Positions 35,418 to 45,997 of a DNA stretch of 64,000 nt are shown here, one piece after another. The notes under the pieces were generated by a model, which was given only the letters and a program-made list of their open reading frames with translations, was not told the origin of the DNA and made no database searches. How positions within the stretch are numbered: the stretch's first letter is position 1; each line of letters begins with the position of its first letter. This stretch comes from Straminergon stramineum (taxonomy: Eukaryota; Streptophyta; Bryopsida; Hypnales; Calliergonaceae): assembly GCA_963920665.1 (NCBI GenBank), contig OY987265.1:34229001-34293000 (forward strand), given 5' to 3'. The position numbers and the translations under genes are program-made.

Positions 35418-36993
35418 GAGCATCACCACCTGGCTTGCGAAATTGGGCTTGCAAAATGCAAGGTTATCCACTTTGCAAGACGGGTGGAAATGGACCGCCC
35501 ACCCGTAGCTTGTTAACAGGAAACTACCAAGTTATATTCTAGTCGTCATTTCTGAATAATCTCTGTGACTTCCCCACTGCAATTTCCTTGACTTCTTCCC
35601 AACAAGATTTGAGCTGTTGGCTCCGGAGTAGCAGTCTTGGTTAATAAACTGAGTCGAGTCACGTTCAGAACCCAAGAGCATCCCCATGGCAACTCAGTGA
35701 GTGACCGGCCCAAAAAATTGCCCTAAGGCAAACATGCTGAGAGCCCAAAAATGGCCGGCCACGGCCAAATTTGAAGAGCGCACAGCGAAATGCAGTGTCA
35801 TGGCTCAATGTAAGGGTTGACTGCACTTTGCACCCCGATTTCGAGATACTGACACCCAAGTGACCCTTAAATGAACTAAACTCCTATTTTGTTTTTGTTT
35901 TTTTGAAGCAAAGGAATTGCTCACAAGCATTGCTTCATTAGAATAGCTTCTTCTACAATTGCCGAGAGTCCTAGAGAGAGTGAACTCTTAGAACGAATTG
36001 CAGTTTTGAAAGGTCAATGAAGCTCAATATATGCACATGGGGTAGAAGGAGGTCCTCCATGTGGAGTGTGTGAGAGCATGAAGTAGTGGGAGCTCTCACT
36101 AGTTCATATTTTCACTATATCCTACATGGATTGGAGTACCTCCTATCACCCCATGTGTAAATAGGAAGCTCCTTGTCCAAACCTAATGCCAATTCTCGTG
36201 AGAGACCACATGGCCCTCCTATTCATGAACAATGAAACAAATGAGATGAGACATCTCAAAGTAATGAAAATCAAATTGAATTAGATTACAATTTATTGCA
36301 AAATAATCCAAATTTCTTTGTCATAGTCACTAGATGAAATTCAGCTCCTGTTAAGGGCTATGAGTTCCCGCGAGTTCCTATGAGTTCCCCTATGTTCTCA
36401 GACTGTGGGAACACAACCACAGTAGCTAGCTGATGTGGCCGAAGTTCTACCACATTAGATAATAATTTTTTTTTAAATTAATTATTTAAATAATATTTTC
36501 ATATTTTCATATTTTTTTAATTTGGCTAGAACTAGTTGGTTCTCAACATAGAGAACCAGCCTAAAACGGCCCTCCAATCCTACTGAAAAACATCTAATGG
36601 CCCATCGCTCTTGGGGTGTTGCCTTCACCATGTAGTAGTGGGGCAAATGATTGTTAGCCACCTTGGATGAGCATGCCAAATGACCCAATTCTACATCTCT
36701 CTTATGCGCCAACCATGGGGATGCTCTAAACCATTCATAGCTCAAAGGTCATATTACAGTTTCATAAACTTTCACCTTAGTTAGTCCATGATTGTTAGGA
36801 GAATGCCATGGGGAAAGTGTTGCATGCCATTTGCAGGGCAAGTTCCAGCTTACAAATCACCTTGGTCATGCAAGCCACTCAAGGCTTTTGGCTTGGCCTC
36901 TTAATAAGTTCATCCATTTTACAAGACAAATGGGGCACTTTTGTAAGTTGCCTTGAATAAGTCATCCCTTTTGAAAGATGGGTGGGGATGCTC
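35418..36993. mobile_element. Tourist-like (PIF/Harbinger) non-autonomous element, outer copy
   Basis: Starts GAGCATCACCACC and ends GGTGGGGATGCTC, flanked on both sides by TAA (35415-35417, 36994-36996), the target duplication of PIF/Harbinger-derived elements. A second element with the same terminus is nested inside at 35676-36726. Without it, the outer element is about 525 bp. No protein encoded. It starts about 0.75 kb upstream of the peroxidase TATA box. Confidence 0.75.
35676..36726. mobile_element. Tourist-like element, inner nested copy
   Basis: Begins GAGCATCCCCATGG and ends CCATGGGGATGCTC, a 14-bp perfect inverted repeat. The flanks are CAA on the left and TAA on the right, consistent with a TAA duplication that has mutated once. 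It carries the sequence CTAGCTGATGTGG and AT-rich filler, with no recognisable gene. Confidence 0.7.
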
Positions 36994-37530
36994 TAACAAA
37001 CACATCTGGTAGCACCTATCAACACATCTATCTCAAAAGCAAGCAAAGAGATTACATCCAGATTTTAGCAAACTCAGGATGGAGAAACTAGACAAGTTAT
37101 CTAATAACTATTTAAGCCATAAATGTCAACAAGGACATTTAGTGTCTGATGGATGACAAAGAATCTTTCTATGTAGGACAAAACTACAACTATTGATCTT
37201 TGAAATTTTGTACAGAAAGGGTAGATCTTCTACAGTACTTTAACCTCTAATTAGATTTTTTTATTTTTTTAAAGTAGATGATGTTATACAACTCCAAAAG
37301 GGTTGATTTCCATGGTCACCAATCCGTCTTTTAAGGGTGAAACTAAAAGATAGGAAGATTGATATTAAAAAATTATTATAAAAAAGTATAATTCTTGTAA
37401 AATATTTGCATTATTAATTCATAAACTATAGAGCATTCTTTTGCTTTCTATTCAAATATTATAGAGTATTTTTTTGGCATTTCTCGAATGAATATTAATG
37501 TACTGAAGAATCCATACTTTTTAGTTAGGT
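36994..37530. other. no gene seen
   Basis: AT-rich, no recognised element. Confidence 0.4.
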
Positions 37531-38068
37531 TCTTTTATTTTTTGTTTTCATTTTTTACATTGAGATCTTCCAAATTATGCATCCCCCAGTCATGTTCTTG
37601 ATAATACTAGAAAGCCCTTGGTGGGGAAAGGTACATAGGCTTTGGTTCATGACGTTTGGATCTATGGTTTAAAAGTTATTGAATTTTGAAGTTATTTTTT
37701 AATTAAAAAATTAAGAAATTACTTCTACTTTTATTTTGATTGTGGAAATGGCATAGAGCATACTAATCCGTATTAGGTTAAGTTAGGTTGTTTATTTTGT
37801 TTCGTTTGTTACAATGAGATCTCATAGACCGTGTTTCTCTAAGTTGAGCTCTTGGTCCCATTAGAAAGCCCTTGGTGAGGAGGGGTGCATGGTAGCATGG
37901 GCGTGGTTTTGTGGCATTGGGACCTACTGTAGGAAAGTTATTGATTTTCAAAAAAATTATTAATTAAAAAATTAAAAAATGACTTTCATTTTTATTTAAG
38001 GAGATTATAAAGAGGACTTAGCCATCATGTTTGACATCCCAATATTTGTGGCAATGACATAAGGCATA
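37531..38068 (+). repeat. GAGATCTC repeat family, two plus-orientation units
   Basis: Two successive units (about 37531-37785 and 37786-38068). Each carries TTTGTTACAATGAGATCTC-like, CATTAGAAAGCCCTTGGTG-like, GTGCATGG, AAGTTATTGA and GGCATACTA blocks in order. The second unit is ended by a MITE inserted after CATA. Confidence 0.85.
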
Positions 38069-38403
38069 CTAAGGTAGGAGGTTCTAAAAGCACACAAGCT
38101 CTAAAATCGCCCACCTTTGTAAATGCACACTATTTGAACATGCTATTTTTTCGTTGTACCAATGTTATACAAATAGTGTACATTTGAAGAGGTGGGTGAT
38201 TGTAGAGCCCTAAGCCATTTCAACTTCAAAAATTCAGAACTAATTCTACAAAACTCCAAAAAAATATGAAACGACTTGGGTTAGATGCCAATTCCATTTG
38301 TCTTTTAAAGAAAATTTATTGAAAAATATTTCAAGAAGTTTTACCTCCACAAATTCCGGTTTCAGCTCTTAAATGAATGCTTTATGGACCTCCTACCTTA
38401 GCA
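38069..38403. mobile_element. CTAAGGTAG MITE, copy at 38.1 kb
   Basis: The 335-bp element starts CTAAGGTAGGAGGTTC and ends GGACCTCCTACCTTAG. A second internal inverted repeat (CCCACCTTTGTAAATGCAC with ACATTTGAAGAGGTGGG) lies near the left end. It is closely related, in the reverse orientation, to the copy at 43859-44226. Confidence 0.8.
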
Positions 38404-38968
38404 CGTATGTTTAACCCCTAAAGAACAATTGTCAATTGAACGAACAGTTGAAAATCTGGTTAGGTTCCTATGAAGTCAATTTTGGTCCGATGTTATTCAA
38501 ATTTTAACACATGATTGTATCTTCTAAGTGGGAATTTAATTTTTGTTCTAATCAAGTGTGCAGATCAAAAATTACATTGTGTTGAATTTTTCTTGCAGCT
38601 TCAGCAACATGTACAAAATAGCTCCTCTACTTTTGAAATTTAGCAAGTATGTTAAGTACATGATACAAGATGCAAATTTCAAATAAAATAACCATGTACA
38701 GTGTAAAAATCTCACTGTAGGAAGAGTTAAAGGCTGTTGGTTCTCTTAGGTAAGGTTGGAAAAAAACTTTTTCTTCTAACTTCAAACGTTATAATCTTTC
38801 AATTTGTGTGGTCAAAGTTTTTGAAATTTTTCCACATATTCCCATAGTAGTCTAGTAGAAATTTGTATGGTTCAATTTTGAAGAAAAGAAACTTCATTTT
38901 TTTTACATTGTCCTAAAATGTGGCAGTTTTTCACAATTTTTGCCCAAAATATGCCTATGGGCTTTGGG
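38404..38968. other. no gene seen; diverged relic related to the TTAA element
   Basis: Begins with TTAACCCCTAAAG at about 38409. Near 38800-38950 it has phrases resembling the opposite end of the TTAA element (TTTTTGAAATTTTTCCACAT, GGCAGTTTT). Most of the interior does not align by eye, so this is at best a very old or rearranged copy. Confidence 0.35.
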
Positions 38969-40021
38969 GGTGAAGTTAGGTTGTTTGTTTTGTTTTGTTT
39001 GTTACTTTGAGATCTCCTAGACTAGGCATCCTTTGGATTCACTCTTATTACCATTGGGAAGTTCTTAGTGAGGAGGGATGCATGGACTTTGTTTCATGAC
39101 ATTACAACCCACGGTGTGAAATTTATTGAATTTCAAACTTTTTATGAATTTTAAAATTACTTTCATTTTTATTTTGAATGTGGCAACATCACAAGGCACA
39201 CTACTCTATACCTTAAAATCATTTTTTCGTTTTCTTTTGTTTGTTACATTGAGATCTCCCCAACCATGCATCCCTTGGTTGTGTTCTTGGTATTGTCAAA
39301 AAGCACTTGTTGGGTGCATGGGCTTTGTTTCAGGGAGCTTAAACCTACAATGCATAAGTTTTGGATTTTGGATTTATTTTTGGATTAGAAATTATGATAA
39401 ATTATGTATCTTTTGGAAAGTGCATCAATTGGTGGCTTTCTTGGTATAGTTGGAAAGCTTTCTGTGAGGTATGGTGCATAGGCTTTGTTTTTTGACGTTC
39501 CAATTGATGGCAAAAAAGATATTGAATTTTGAAGTTCTTATGAATTAAAAAATTAAAAACTTACTTTTACTTTTACTTTTACTTTTGGTTGTGGCAACAA
39601 CACAAGGTATACTAGTCCATCTCCCTATTATGTTCTTGATACCATTGGAAAGCTCTTGACAAGTAGGGGTGCATAGACCTAGATTCATGGCATTCAAATC
39701 TACAGTGTGATAGATATTGAATTTCAAAGTATTTTTGAGTTAGAAAATGATTTTTATTTTTATTTTATTATATTATGGTGATGGCATAGGGCACAATAGT
39801 CTATACCTACTAGTTATGATGAGATCTCTTGGACCATGAGTCCCTTGGTTGCATTCTTGAATACCATTGGAAAGCCCTTCTCTAGGAGGGCTACATGAGC
39901 TTTGTTTCATGGCATTCCGACTCACCAATAGAAAAGATATCGAGTTTCAAAGTTTTTATGACTTAAAAATTCAGAAATTACTTTTACTTTCATTTTGGGT
40001 TTACAACAAAGGGTACACTAG
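38969..40021 (+). repeat. GAGATCTC repeat family, about five plus-orientation units in tandem
   Basis: Unit starts are near 38969, 39215, 39410, 39610 and 39805, giving a period of about 200-245 bp. Each unit includes GAGATCTCC..GACCATGCATCC-like, CCATTGGAAAGCCCTTG-like, GTGCATGGGCTTTGTTTCATG-like, TTGAATTTCAAAG and ATTACTTTTACTTTT blocks, then GGCACACTAGTCCATACC-like sequence. Some units lack one block. Confidence 0.88.
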
Positions 40022-40433
40022 TAAGGTAGTAGGCTCATGAACCGCCCATCTAAGGGCTGGTTTGCTTTTTCATGTATATCTTTTCATGGGAATATTTTTA
40101 GTTTATTTTTTAGACAAAGAGATATAGATGTAGAATATAACACAAGTGGTTTCATGTTTTTTGAATCATTATTGAATTAGTTATGAATTTTCAAACTTTT
40201 GTATCATAGGTCACTATTTATGACACTAGGTCTTCTATAAATTGTTCACTTGAAGTTATAAAGAAAAATGGGGAAAGCAAGGACAATGATTGGCTCTTGC
40301 AATAAATTATACTTTTTTTCTAGATTCATTCAAATGGCTATAGAGGTTGATTTAAGAACCATCTCATATCCATCTGAGAGCTAAAGTAGGGGCGATTCTA
40401 AATGCCTGTGCGGAATTCGAGCCTTCTACCTTA
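40022..40433. mobile_element. CTAAGGTAG-type MITE, copy at 40.0 kb
   Basis: Begins TAAGGTAGTAGGCTCATGA and ends GAGCCTTCTACCTTA. It starts exactly at the distal boundary of the last plus-orientation repeat unit (after GGTACACTAG). The interior contains TGAATCATTATTGAATTAG and TATGAATTTTCAAACTTT, shared loosely with the 43.9-kb copy. Confidence 0.75.
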
Positions 40434-40860
40434 GTTGCTATTTTTATGAGATGATCACCGAGTTGCTAAAAGTTAATTCTTGTAACAGATGATCATAGCT
40501 TTGACCTTTCAGGACAATAGAGGAAGCAAAGTCAATGGCTGCGTTAATACTGGATGCTAATCAGAGCAAGGGCACCAATATGATATTGTTTCCTCACTTT
40601 GCAGTTGTCATGAGCAACTACATTAAATAGTGAAATTAGGTTGCCTTAACAATTAGGTTGCCTTACCCCAAGCAAGTTACTTTACAAGCCATCAAAGTCA
40701 ACAAACATTTCTAAAAATATTTTCATTTGTACACATGGAGGTTCATGTTCCCAAATACAAGGATAAGAAATTCAAAAGTAGTTCATTCTCTTACAATAAC
40801 TGTAAATATTTAATTAGTGTCAAATATCGAGAAATTAGTGAGGGGCAACCTAATTTCACT
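40434..40860. other. no gene seen; spacer between opposed repeat arrays
   Basis: Unremarkable AT-rich sequence lying between plus- and minus-oriented GAGATCTC repeat units. Confidence 0.4.
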
Positions 40861-41320
40861 ATTCAATGTAGTGTGCCCTGTGCCGTTTGCCACAGTCAAA
40901 GTCAAAGTTATTTTTTATTTTTTAAAATTCAGAAGTAACTCAAAAATCCATAAATTTCACACCATAGGTGCAAACGCCTCAAAGTGAAGCCCCTACAGCA
41001 CTCCTCGCTGAGGGCTTTCGAGAGATACCAAGAACACAACCAGAGGACGAATTGTCCACGAGATCTCATCATAACAAACAAACAACCTCATTGTCTTCAA
41101 GTTTGGACTAGTATCCTATTTAACTTTGACATTTAATAACTTTCACACCATAGGTCCAAATGTCATTAAACAAAGACTGTACAGCCCTCCGGGCAAAGAG
41201 CTTAGTTTCCAACAATACCAAGAAGAAGGCTGATGGTCTTATGATTTCTTAGATCTCTCCATATCAAACAAACAAAACAAAAACAAAACAAACAGCTTAA
41301 CTGAAAAGGTATGGAATTGA
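40861..41320 (-). repeat. GAGATCTC repeat family, two minus-orientation units
   Basis: Units at about 40861-41095 and 41100-41320, both inverted relative to those at 37.5-40.0 kb: GTGTGCCCTGTGCCGTTTGC, then TTCACACCATAGGTGCAAAC, GAGGGCTTTCGAGAGATACC and GAGATCTCATCATAACAAAC. Confidence 0.85.
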
Positions 41321-41930
41321 TACTTTAGAATTAGAATTCATTTGATTTTGATTTTTTTGGATTGGAGTAAAGGAATTCTTTTGATTTTATGCTACTAGCT
41401 TTGTGTAATCCTAACAGGCACGGAAAGTGGTAGGATTCAAAGTAGGTGACACTGGCTTTGTCCCAAGTATGTTAATCCTTAGTCTCATTTATCAAGATGA
41501 TCACCCATTTCTGATGACTTGAGCAGTTTAGCCTCTTTGCGACATAGGAAAAGTTCAAGAAAAAATTTCCCTATTTAGAGAAGGATTTCATAATTTCCTA
41601 AATTTTTTCCATTTAGAAGAAAAATTATAACACATTTTTTTCTTGAAGATTCTATTTGTCCCATTCTTAATATGTAGGTAAACCTATTTCCAACCATAGG
41701 ATGGCTCCAAAATTGATGTAAGGCTTTCAATGCACACAATGTGATCATTGTAAGCTTTCCATATACATCGCGTGAACATTTTTGTTGTCCTTTGGGGTCT
41801 AGCGGTGCATGAGCTGTCACCTACACTTCATTCGATCAGAAATGGAGAAGCCTAAAGTACTAGAATGGGAGGCTAATCAGAAATGAGTGATCTCCTTTAT
41901 GGCTTATTACATAATAGTATTGGGGACCTA
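41321..41930. other. no gene seen
   Basis: AT-rich sequence with no recognisable gene or element. Confidence 0.4.
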
Positions 41931-41934
41931 GCCC

Positions 41935-42089
41935 CTCTCTCCGCCTTGCCTATGTCTCTCCCCCTCTTTTTGGTTGTCAATCATCCTTTTTCTTTTTTGT
42001 GTGTCTTCCTGCCATGCCACTTGTGGCTGGTAGGCTTGTTATTTCCCCTTTGCAATGAAATTCCATTTCATTTGTGTCAAAAAAAATTA
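41935..42089 (+). mobile_element. 3' fragment of a non-LTR retroelement (fragment 1)
   Basis: Ends TTGCAATGAAATTCCATTTC, then ATTTGTGTC and an A tract. This is the same 3' terminus as the three fragments at 43131, 45564 and 45688. AATGAAA and TTTCATT form a 7-bp stem around five bases, a likely recognition hairpin for the reverse transcriptase. The upstream part (TGCCACTTGTGGCTGGTAGG-like) resembles the 43.1-kb fragment. The 5' limit is uncertain and no target duplication was found. Confidence 0.6.
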
Positions 42090-42140
42090 CTGTTGGGGGG
42101 CACATGTGAAACTCAGAGTGCAAAGGCAGCCGATTGCCAG

Positions 42141-42541
42141 TATATGGTAGATCCTCCCATGACCAGCCAAGACCCATGGTCAATATGTAGGTAATGGGAA
42201 ATTCAACAGAGAGATGACAGATATTAACCATTAGTTTTCTGGTTTCCAACTATCTTCTAGCCATAACTGGTATGACACATGTGCTTCGTTTTCAGAGCCA
42301 AATTAATCTTTAGATGAGCAGTGATGGAAGAATCTATATATTGGAGATGGGAGCAAGCCAACTTTTGGCTTCTGAAATTCATAACAATTTGAGTTTAAGG
42401 AAAAAAATTCTGAAAATTTGATAACGTCCATCATTTCTATTTCTGTACACGGCAAAAATTTAACAATGCCTTCTACTACTCCAGATCATGCACAAAATGC
42501 TTAAGTGGCTGGTTATGGGTGATTCTACTATAATGGGTGTC
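42141..42541. mobile_element. TIR element of ~400 bp (family A), copy 2
   Basis: Collinear with 23194-23595. The ends are TATATGGTAGATCCTCCCAT and ATGGGTGATTCTACTATA. It begins about 50 bp after retroelement fragment 1. Confidence 0.8.
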
Positions 42542-42837
42542 CAATTTTTCTGGAACTCCCATTCCACCGCTGATTGGTGAACTTCACCGACCCTGACTCC
42601 ACATGGAAGCCTGCCCTAACTTATTAGGCCCGTTGTCAACGGCAACAATCATGCTGAGGAGTTGACAGCAAAAGCGGCGTGGTGAGCACAAGCCTGGGTG
42701 CATGGCTAGTGGCCCTCAGGTTTGGATATTTTGGACACTCCCAAAAAGGACTTTCCCTTCGGACTACATTAAGTGACTGTGCAGGGGATCAGTGTACGTG
42801 GAATGGAAACTGCCTAGTGTGCCCTGCAGGTAGTGCC

Positions 42838-43071
42838 GGCCGGGGTGGATTGCCCCCTCGCTCGTCCCCCAACACAATCCCGGGATGCATGGACAAAAAA
42901 AGATTCCTTATTTTGTGCTTCATTGATTTATCTTCTGTGCTTCTCCCTAATAATGTGGGGCCTCTGGATGCAAACATGAATTCAAAATTTGCAAATTTTA
43001 TCATGCGTGACAAATAAAAAATTTCAGGGTTTTCCCTTGGAGATGAGCAAGGGGTCAATCCACTCCGGCCT
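42838..43071. mobile_element. 234-bp hAT-like MITE with 8-bp target duplication
   Basis: Starts GGCCGGGGTGGATTGCCCCC and ends with the imperfect inverse GGGGTCAATCCACTCCGGCC(T), a TIR of about 26 bp. GTAGTGCC occurs directly on both sides (42830-42837 and 43072-43079); 8 bp is the hAT target size. It is GC-richer than its host and non-coding. Confidence 0.85.
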
Positions 43072-43130
43072 GTAGTGCCATTGCCACAACCAAAACCAAA
43101 GTAAATGTAATTTTCTAATTTGTATGCACT

Positions 43131-43284
43131 TTTTTTTTTTTTTTTGACACAAATGAAACGGAATTTCATTGCAGAGGATAAAAAACAAATTGACCAACCA
43201 CAAGCAAGCTGGCCGGAAGCACCAACAAGCAAAAACTAAAATACACCCCCCCCACCAAAAAAAAAATCAAAAAACAACCTAGAA
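43131..43284 (-). mobile_element. 3' fragment of a non-LTR retroelement (fragment 2) with target duplication
   Basis: On the minus strand the fragment ends with the family 3' terminus (CTGCAATGAAATTCCGTTTC, ATTTGTGTC, then A14). It is bounded by ATTTGTATGCACTTT (43118-43132) and ATTTATATGCACTTT (43285-43299), a target duplication of about 15 bp. It is therefore a 5'-truncated retroposed copy of only ~154 bp. An AC-rich run (43242-43262) marks the 5' side. Confidence 0.85.
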
Positions 43285-43322
43285 ATTTATATGCACTTTG
43301 AAGTTTAATAACTTTGACATTG

Positions 43323-43706
43323 TGAGGTGGAAGCATCCAAAATTGTCAATATAAGCAGTTCAACATAGTTGGAGGCACCTATTGCTAAAAACAATATGTT
43401 TGTAGTATTAGCAATTGAAAATCACGAATTTTTTTAAAAAGAAGTTATAATTGTTGGATATGACATGTATTCTCTATCAATTTTCAAAGTCGCAACTCCC
43501 TAGACCACTAAATGTGTCACATACTCACATAGGTGGACCTGAAATTGAAACCTAACAATTTCAAAAAGTCAACTAATTAGTAGTTTGTAAAGGAACAATT
43601 TCATGATATTTTACAAGGACACTTCAATGAAAGACTAGGGACATTTCTTGAGAACTCTACTATACATTAATGAGAATGGGGACACTTTTTGGTGTTTCTA
43701 CCTTAG
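43323..43706. mobile_element. CTAAGGTAG-type MITE, copy at 43.3 kb
   Basis: Left end TGAGGTGGAAGCATCCAAAA and right end TTTTTGGTGTTTCTACCTTAG are imperfect inverted repeats. It lies between two GAGATCTC repeat units. Confidence 0.65.
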
Positions 43707-43858
43707 GTGCCAACACTACAAAACAAAGCTCTTGCATCCCTCCTCACTAAGGGCTTTCTGGTAGTCCCAAGAATGAAATCAAGGGAGGCATGGTCCAAGA
43801 GATCTCAACATAACAAAAAAAACAAAAACAAAAAACTAACTTAAGGTATGGATAGATG
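43707..43858 (-). repeat. GAGATCTC repeat family unit, partial, minus orientation
   Basis: Contains CAAAGCTCTTGCATCCCTCC, TAAGGGCTTTCTGGTAGTCC, GGCATGGTCCAAGAGATCTC and CTAACTTAAGGTATGGA in the family order. Confidence 0.8.
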
Positions 43859-44226
43859 CAATGTGGGAGGTCTTTTGAAGATGGTATGCATTTTTTAGGA
43901 ATGCAGAGAATGAGAGAAGTGAGGTATGAGGTCATTTGTGAGTTGGAAATTAATTTAGACTTCTTGAAGTATTATTCAATAAATTTTCCTTGAAGACAAA
44001 TGAAATTGACATCTAATTCAAGTTGTTTCATATTTTTTGGACCTTTGTAGAATTAGTTATGAATTTTTGAAGTTGAAACATAGTGGTCACTAGAAGCATT
44101 CACTTCTTGAGATGTACACTATTTGTACATTGTTGGTGTAGTACAAATGCAAAATGTAAAAATGGTTTACAATTTAGAAGGTAAAGGCTTTTAGAGTCCA
44201 AGTGCTCTATGGACCTCCTACCTTAG
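43859..44226. mobile_element. CTAAGGTAG-type MITE, copy at 43.9 kb
   Basis: Right end GGACCTCCTACCTTAG is clear; the left end is degraded (GTGGGAGGTCTTTTG). The interior matches the 38.1-kb copy in the opposite orientation (TTGACATCTAATTCAAG, TTGTAGAATTAGTTATGAA, GTACACTATTTGTACATTG). Confidence 0.7.
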
Positions 44227-44468
44227 AGAACGAGCTATCTTAGTTCAAGGATGGTCCAATCAACATTTATTTTTTGGATTTTTGTAGATTGTTCATATGC
44301 TCATCAATTGCAGGATGAAGATGCTTCATTATGATATATTTGAGCAATTTTTAAGAATTTTATTTAATTGAATTGTGTGGTTTATTATAACAAGGAAACT
44401 TTCATGAAATCTATTCTCATCCTTAGCTTGGATGCAAAAATCATGGGATTGGCAAATAATATTGCTTC

Positions 44469-45423
44469 TTAACCCCTAAAGGACCAAATAATATTTTTTG
44501 GCAACATAGCAATTTTGGGTAGCTCACTACAAATGGAATTTTTATTTTATTTCTTTGAAATTTTCACAGAATATGTGCCTGAGGAATAGCTTTAAGGCCC
44601 AACAATTTTCATAACTTTTGAATACATGGTTAAAAAGTTATTGTATGATATGTAGTTTTCAAAGCCCGGTTGGCAATTTGAGCAATAAAAAATACCTTTT
44701 TTTTTAAAGAAAAATTTGAAATTGATTTTTTAGATTTATATATACATGGAAAGCTTTGAATTATTCCATTTTGATTTATGAGATGAAAGTTATGAAGAGT
44801 ATTAGTTGTGGGTGGTTTGTGGGTAGTTATTGAATCTCTACCCTAAAATAAACTTTGAAGACCTTTATTTAACTCAATTTTAAATATTTCTAGAGAAATT
44901 TTTTAAAAAAGGTAGGTGCAAATTGTTTATTACAACATTAAAACCATTGGGATGGGCATTTTTCAATTCCATAAATAAATTGTTGACAATTTGGTATTTT
45001 GAATCATTCCCTACTTCTTTCTACTTACTATTTTTTTCCTATGTGTTGTACAATTTGGAAATGATCTAAAACATTTCAAGCATGCAACCAACTTGCCTTG
45101 AAGATTGAGTCCAAAGAATTACAACCATTTTGGACAATATTTCATAATGATCTAACCTTGTGAAGTGTAGCTTCCCGGTTTTTTGTAGGGCCCCAGAAAG
45201 TCTTTTTGTAAATTTAAACGCTAATATCTTGCAATCTACATGGTGGAAATTTCTGAAATTTTTTCCATATCTTCTCAAACCTGCATACTACAAGAACCTA
45301 TGGTTACATGTGTCCAAAAATGTACTTTTTTTCTATAATTTGATATTTGTACTAGAAATGGCAGTTTTGGAGTGTTTTGGGTGAAAACATAGTCAAATAC
45401 ATTACATTACATCTAGGGGTTAA
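44469..45423. mobile_element. TTAA-bounded ~955-bp non-autonomous element, copy 3
   Basis: Runs from TTAACCCCTAAAGGACC to CATCTAGGGGTTAA (955 bp), same orientation as copy 2. The interior is collinear with copy 2 (TTTGTGGGTAGTTATTGAAT, CATGGTGGAAATTTCTGAAA, CTAGAAATGGCAGTTTTGG). Non-coding. Confidence 0.9.
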
Positions 45424-45560
45424 GTGGTTAACTCATTGAAAGAATTGTTACCAATAATTGTCCACTTGCAAACTCAAGTTGCTACCCTTACAATTCTTAC
45501 TATTAATGAATCAATTATTAACCCCAGTCGGTGCAGTACATGCTAGCTGTAGCTACATAA
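45424..45560. other. no gene seen
   Basis: Short spacer between TTAA element copy 3 and retroelement fragment 3. Confidence 0.4.
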
Positions 45561-45563
45561 TTT

Positions 45564-45611
45564 TATTTTATTTTGACACAAATGAAACGGAATTTCATTG
45601 CAGAGATACTC
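45564..45611 (-). mobile_element. 48-bp 3' fragment of a non-LTR retroelement (fragment 3)
   Basis: TAGCTACATAATTT is directly repeated at 45550-45563 and 45612-45625. Between the copies lie only 48 bp, which on the minus strand read GAGTATCTCTGCAATGAAAT, then TCCGTTTCATTTGTGTC and an A-rich tail. This is an extreme 5' truncation of the same family as fragments 1, 2 and 4. Confidence 0.88.
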
Positions 45612-45687
45612 TAGCTACATAATTTCAAGTTTTCACCCACTTGCCTCAAAAACCTCCTTCAGTCCTTCTGTGCTCAAAACAATTTTC

Positions 45688-45746
45688 GATTTGTATCTTG
45701 CCCTTTGCAATGAAATTCCGTTTCATTTGTTTCAAAAAAAACAAAA
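45688..45746 (+). mobile_element. 59-bp 3' fragment of a non-LTR retroelement (fragment 4)
   Basis: AAAACAATTTTC is repeated at 45676-45687 and 45747-45758. The 59 bp between contain CCCTTTGCAATGAAATTCCG, TTTCATTTGTTTC and an A-rich tail. It is in opposite orientation to fragment 3, which lies 76 bp away. Confidence 0.85.
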
Positions 45747-45997
45747 AAAACAATTTTCAACAAAAAATCAAAAAACAAACAAACTTCTTCAGTGCAGAAG
45801 TTCAGGTCATGCTTGAACAAGTCCAAGAGGACATGAACAGCCCTCCATTGTGTAGTACCGTACTGTATTGTACTGCACTGAGTACTGCACATGCATGAGC
45901 ATACTACAACTGTAGTCCAAATCAAGTTTTTTTCAATAAGTTATCAGTTAGATAGCATTGGAACTGGCAATTTCAGTACAGTAGTCTTCATTAGTGA

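Larger units (their letters stand above)
42815..43322 (-). repeat. GAGATCTC repeat unit interrupted by two insertions
   Basis: Fragments of one unit read CTAGTGTGCCCTGCAG (42815-42830), CATTGCCACAACCAAAACC (43078-43130) and, after the second insertion, TGAAGTTTAATAACTTTGAC (43298-43322). The interruptions are a hAT-like MITE (42838-43071) and a retroelement fragment (43131-43284), each with its own target duplication. A CTAAGGTAG-type MITE begins directly after. Confidence 0.75.

Noticed and set aside
41883..42194. A 103-codon plus-strand frame with Leu/Pro-rich sequence.
   Set aside because: It lies in the C/T-rich 3' fragment of a non-LTR retroelement and the start of the family A element.
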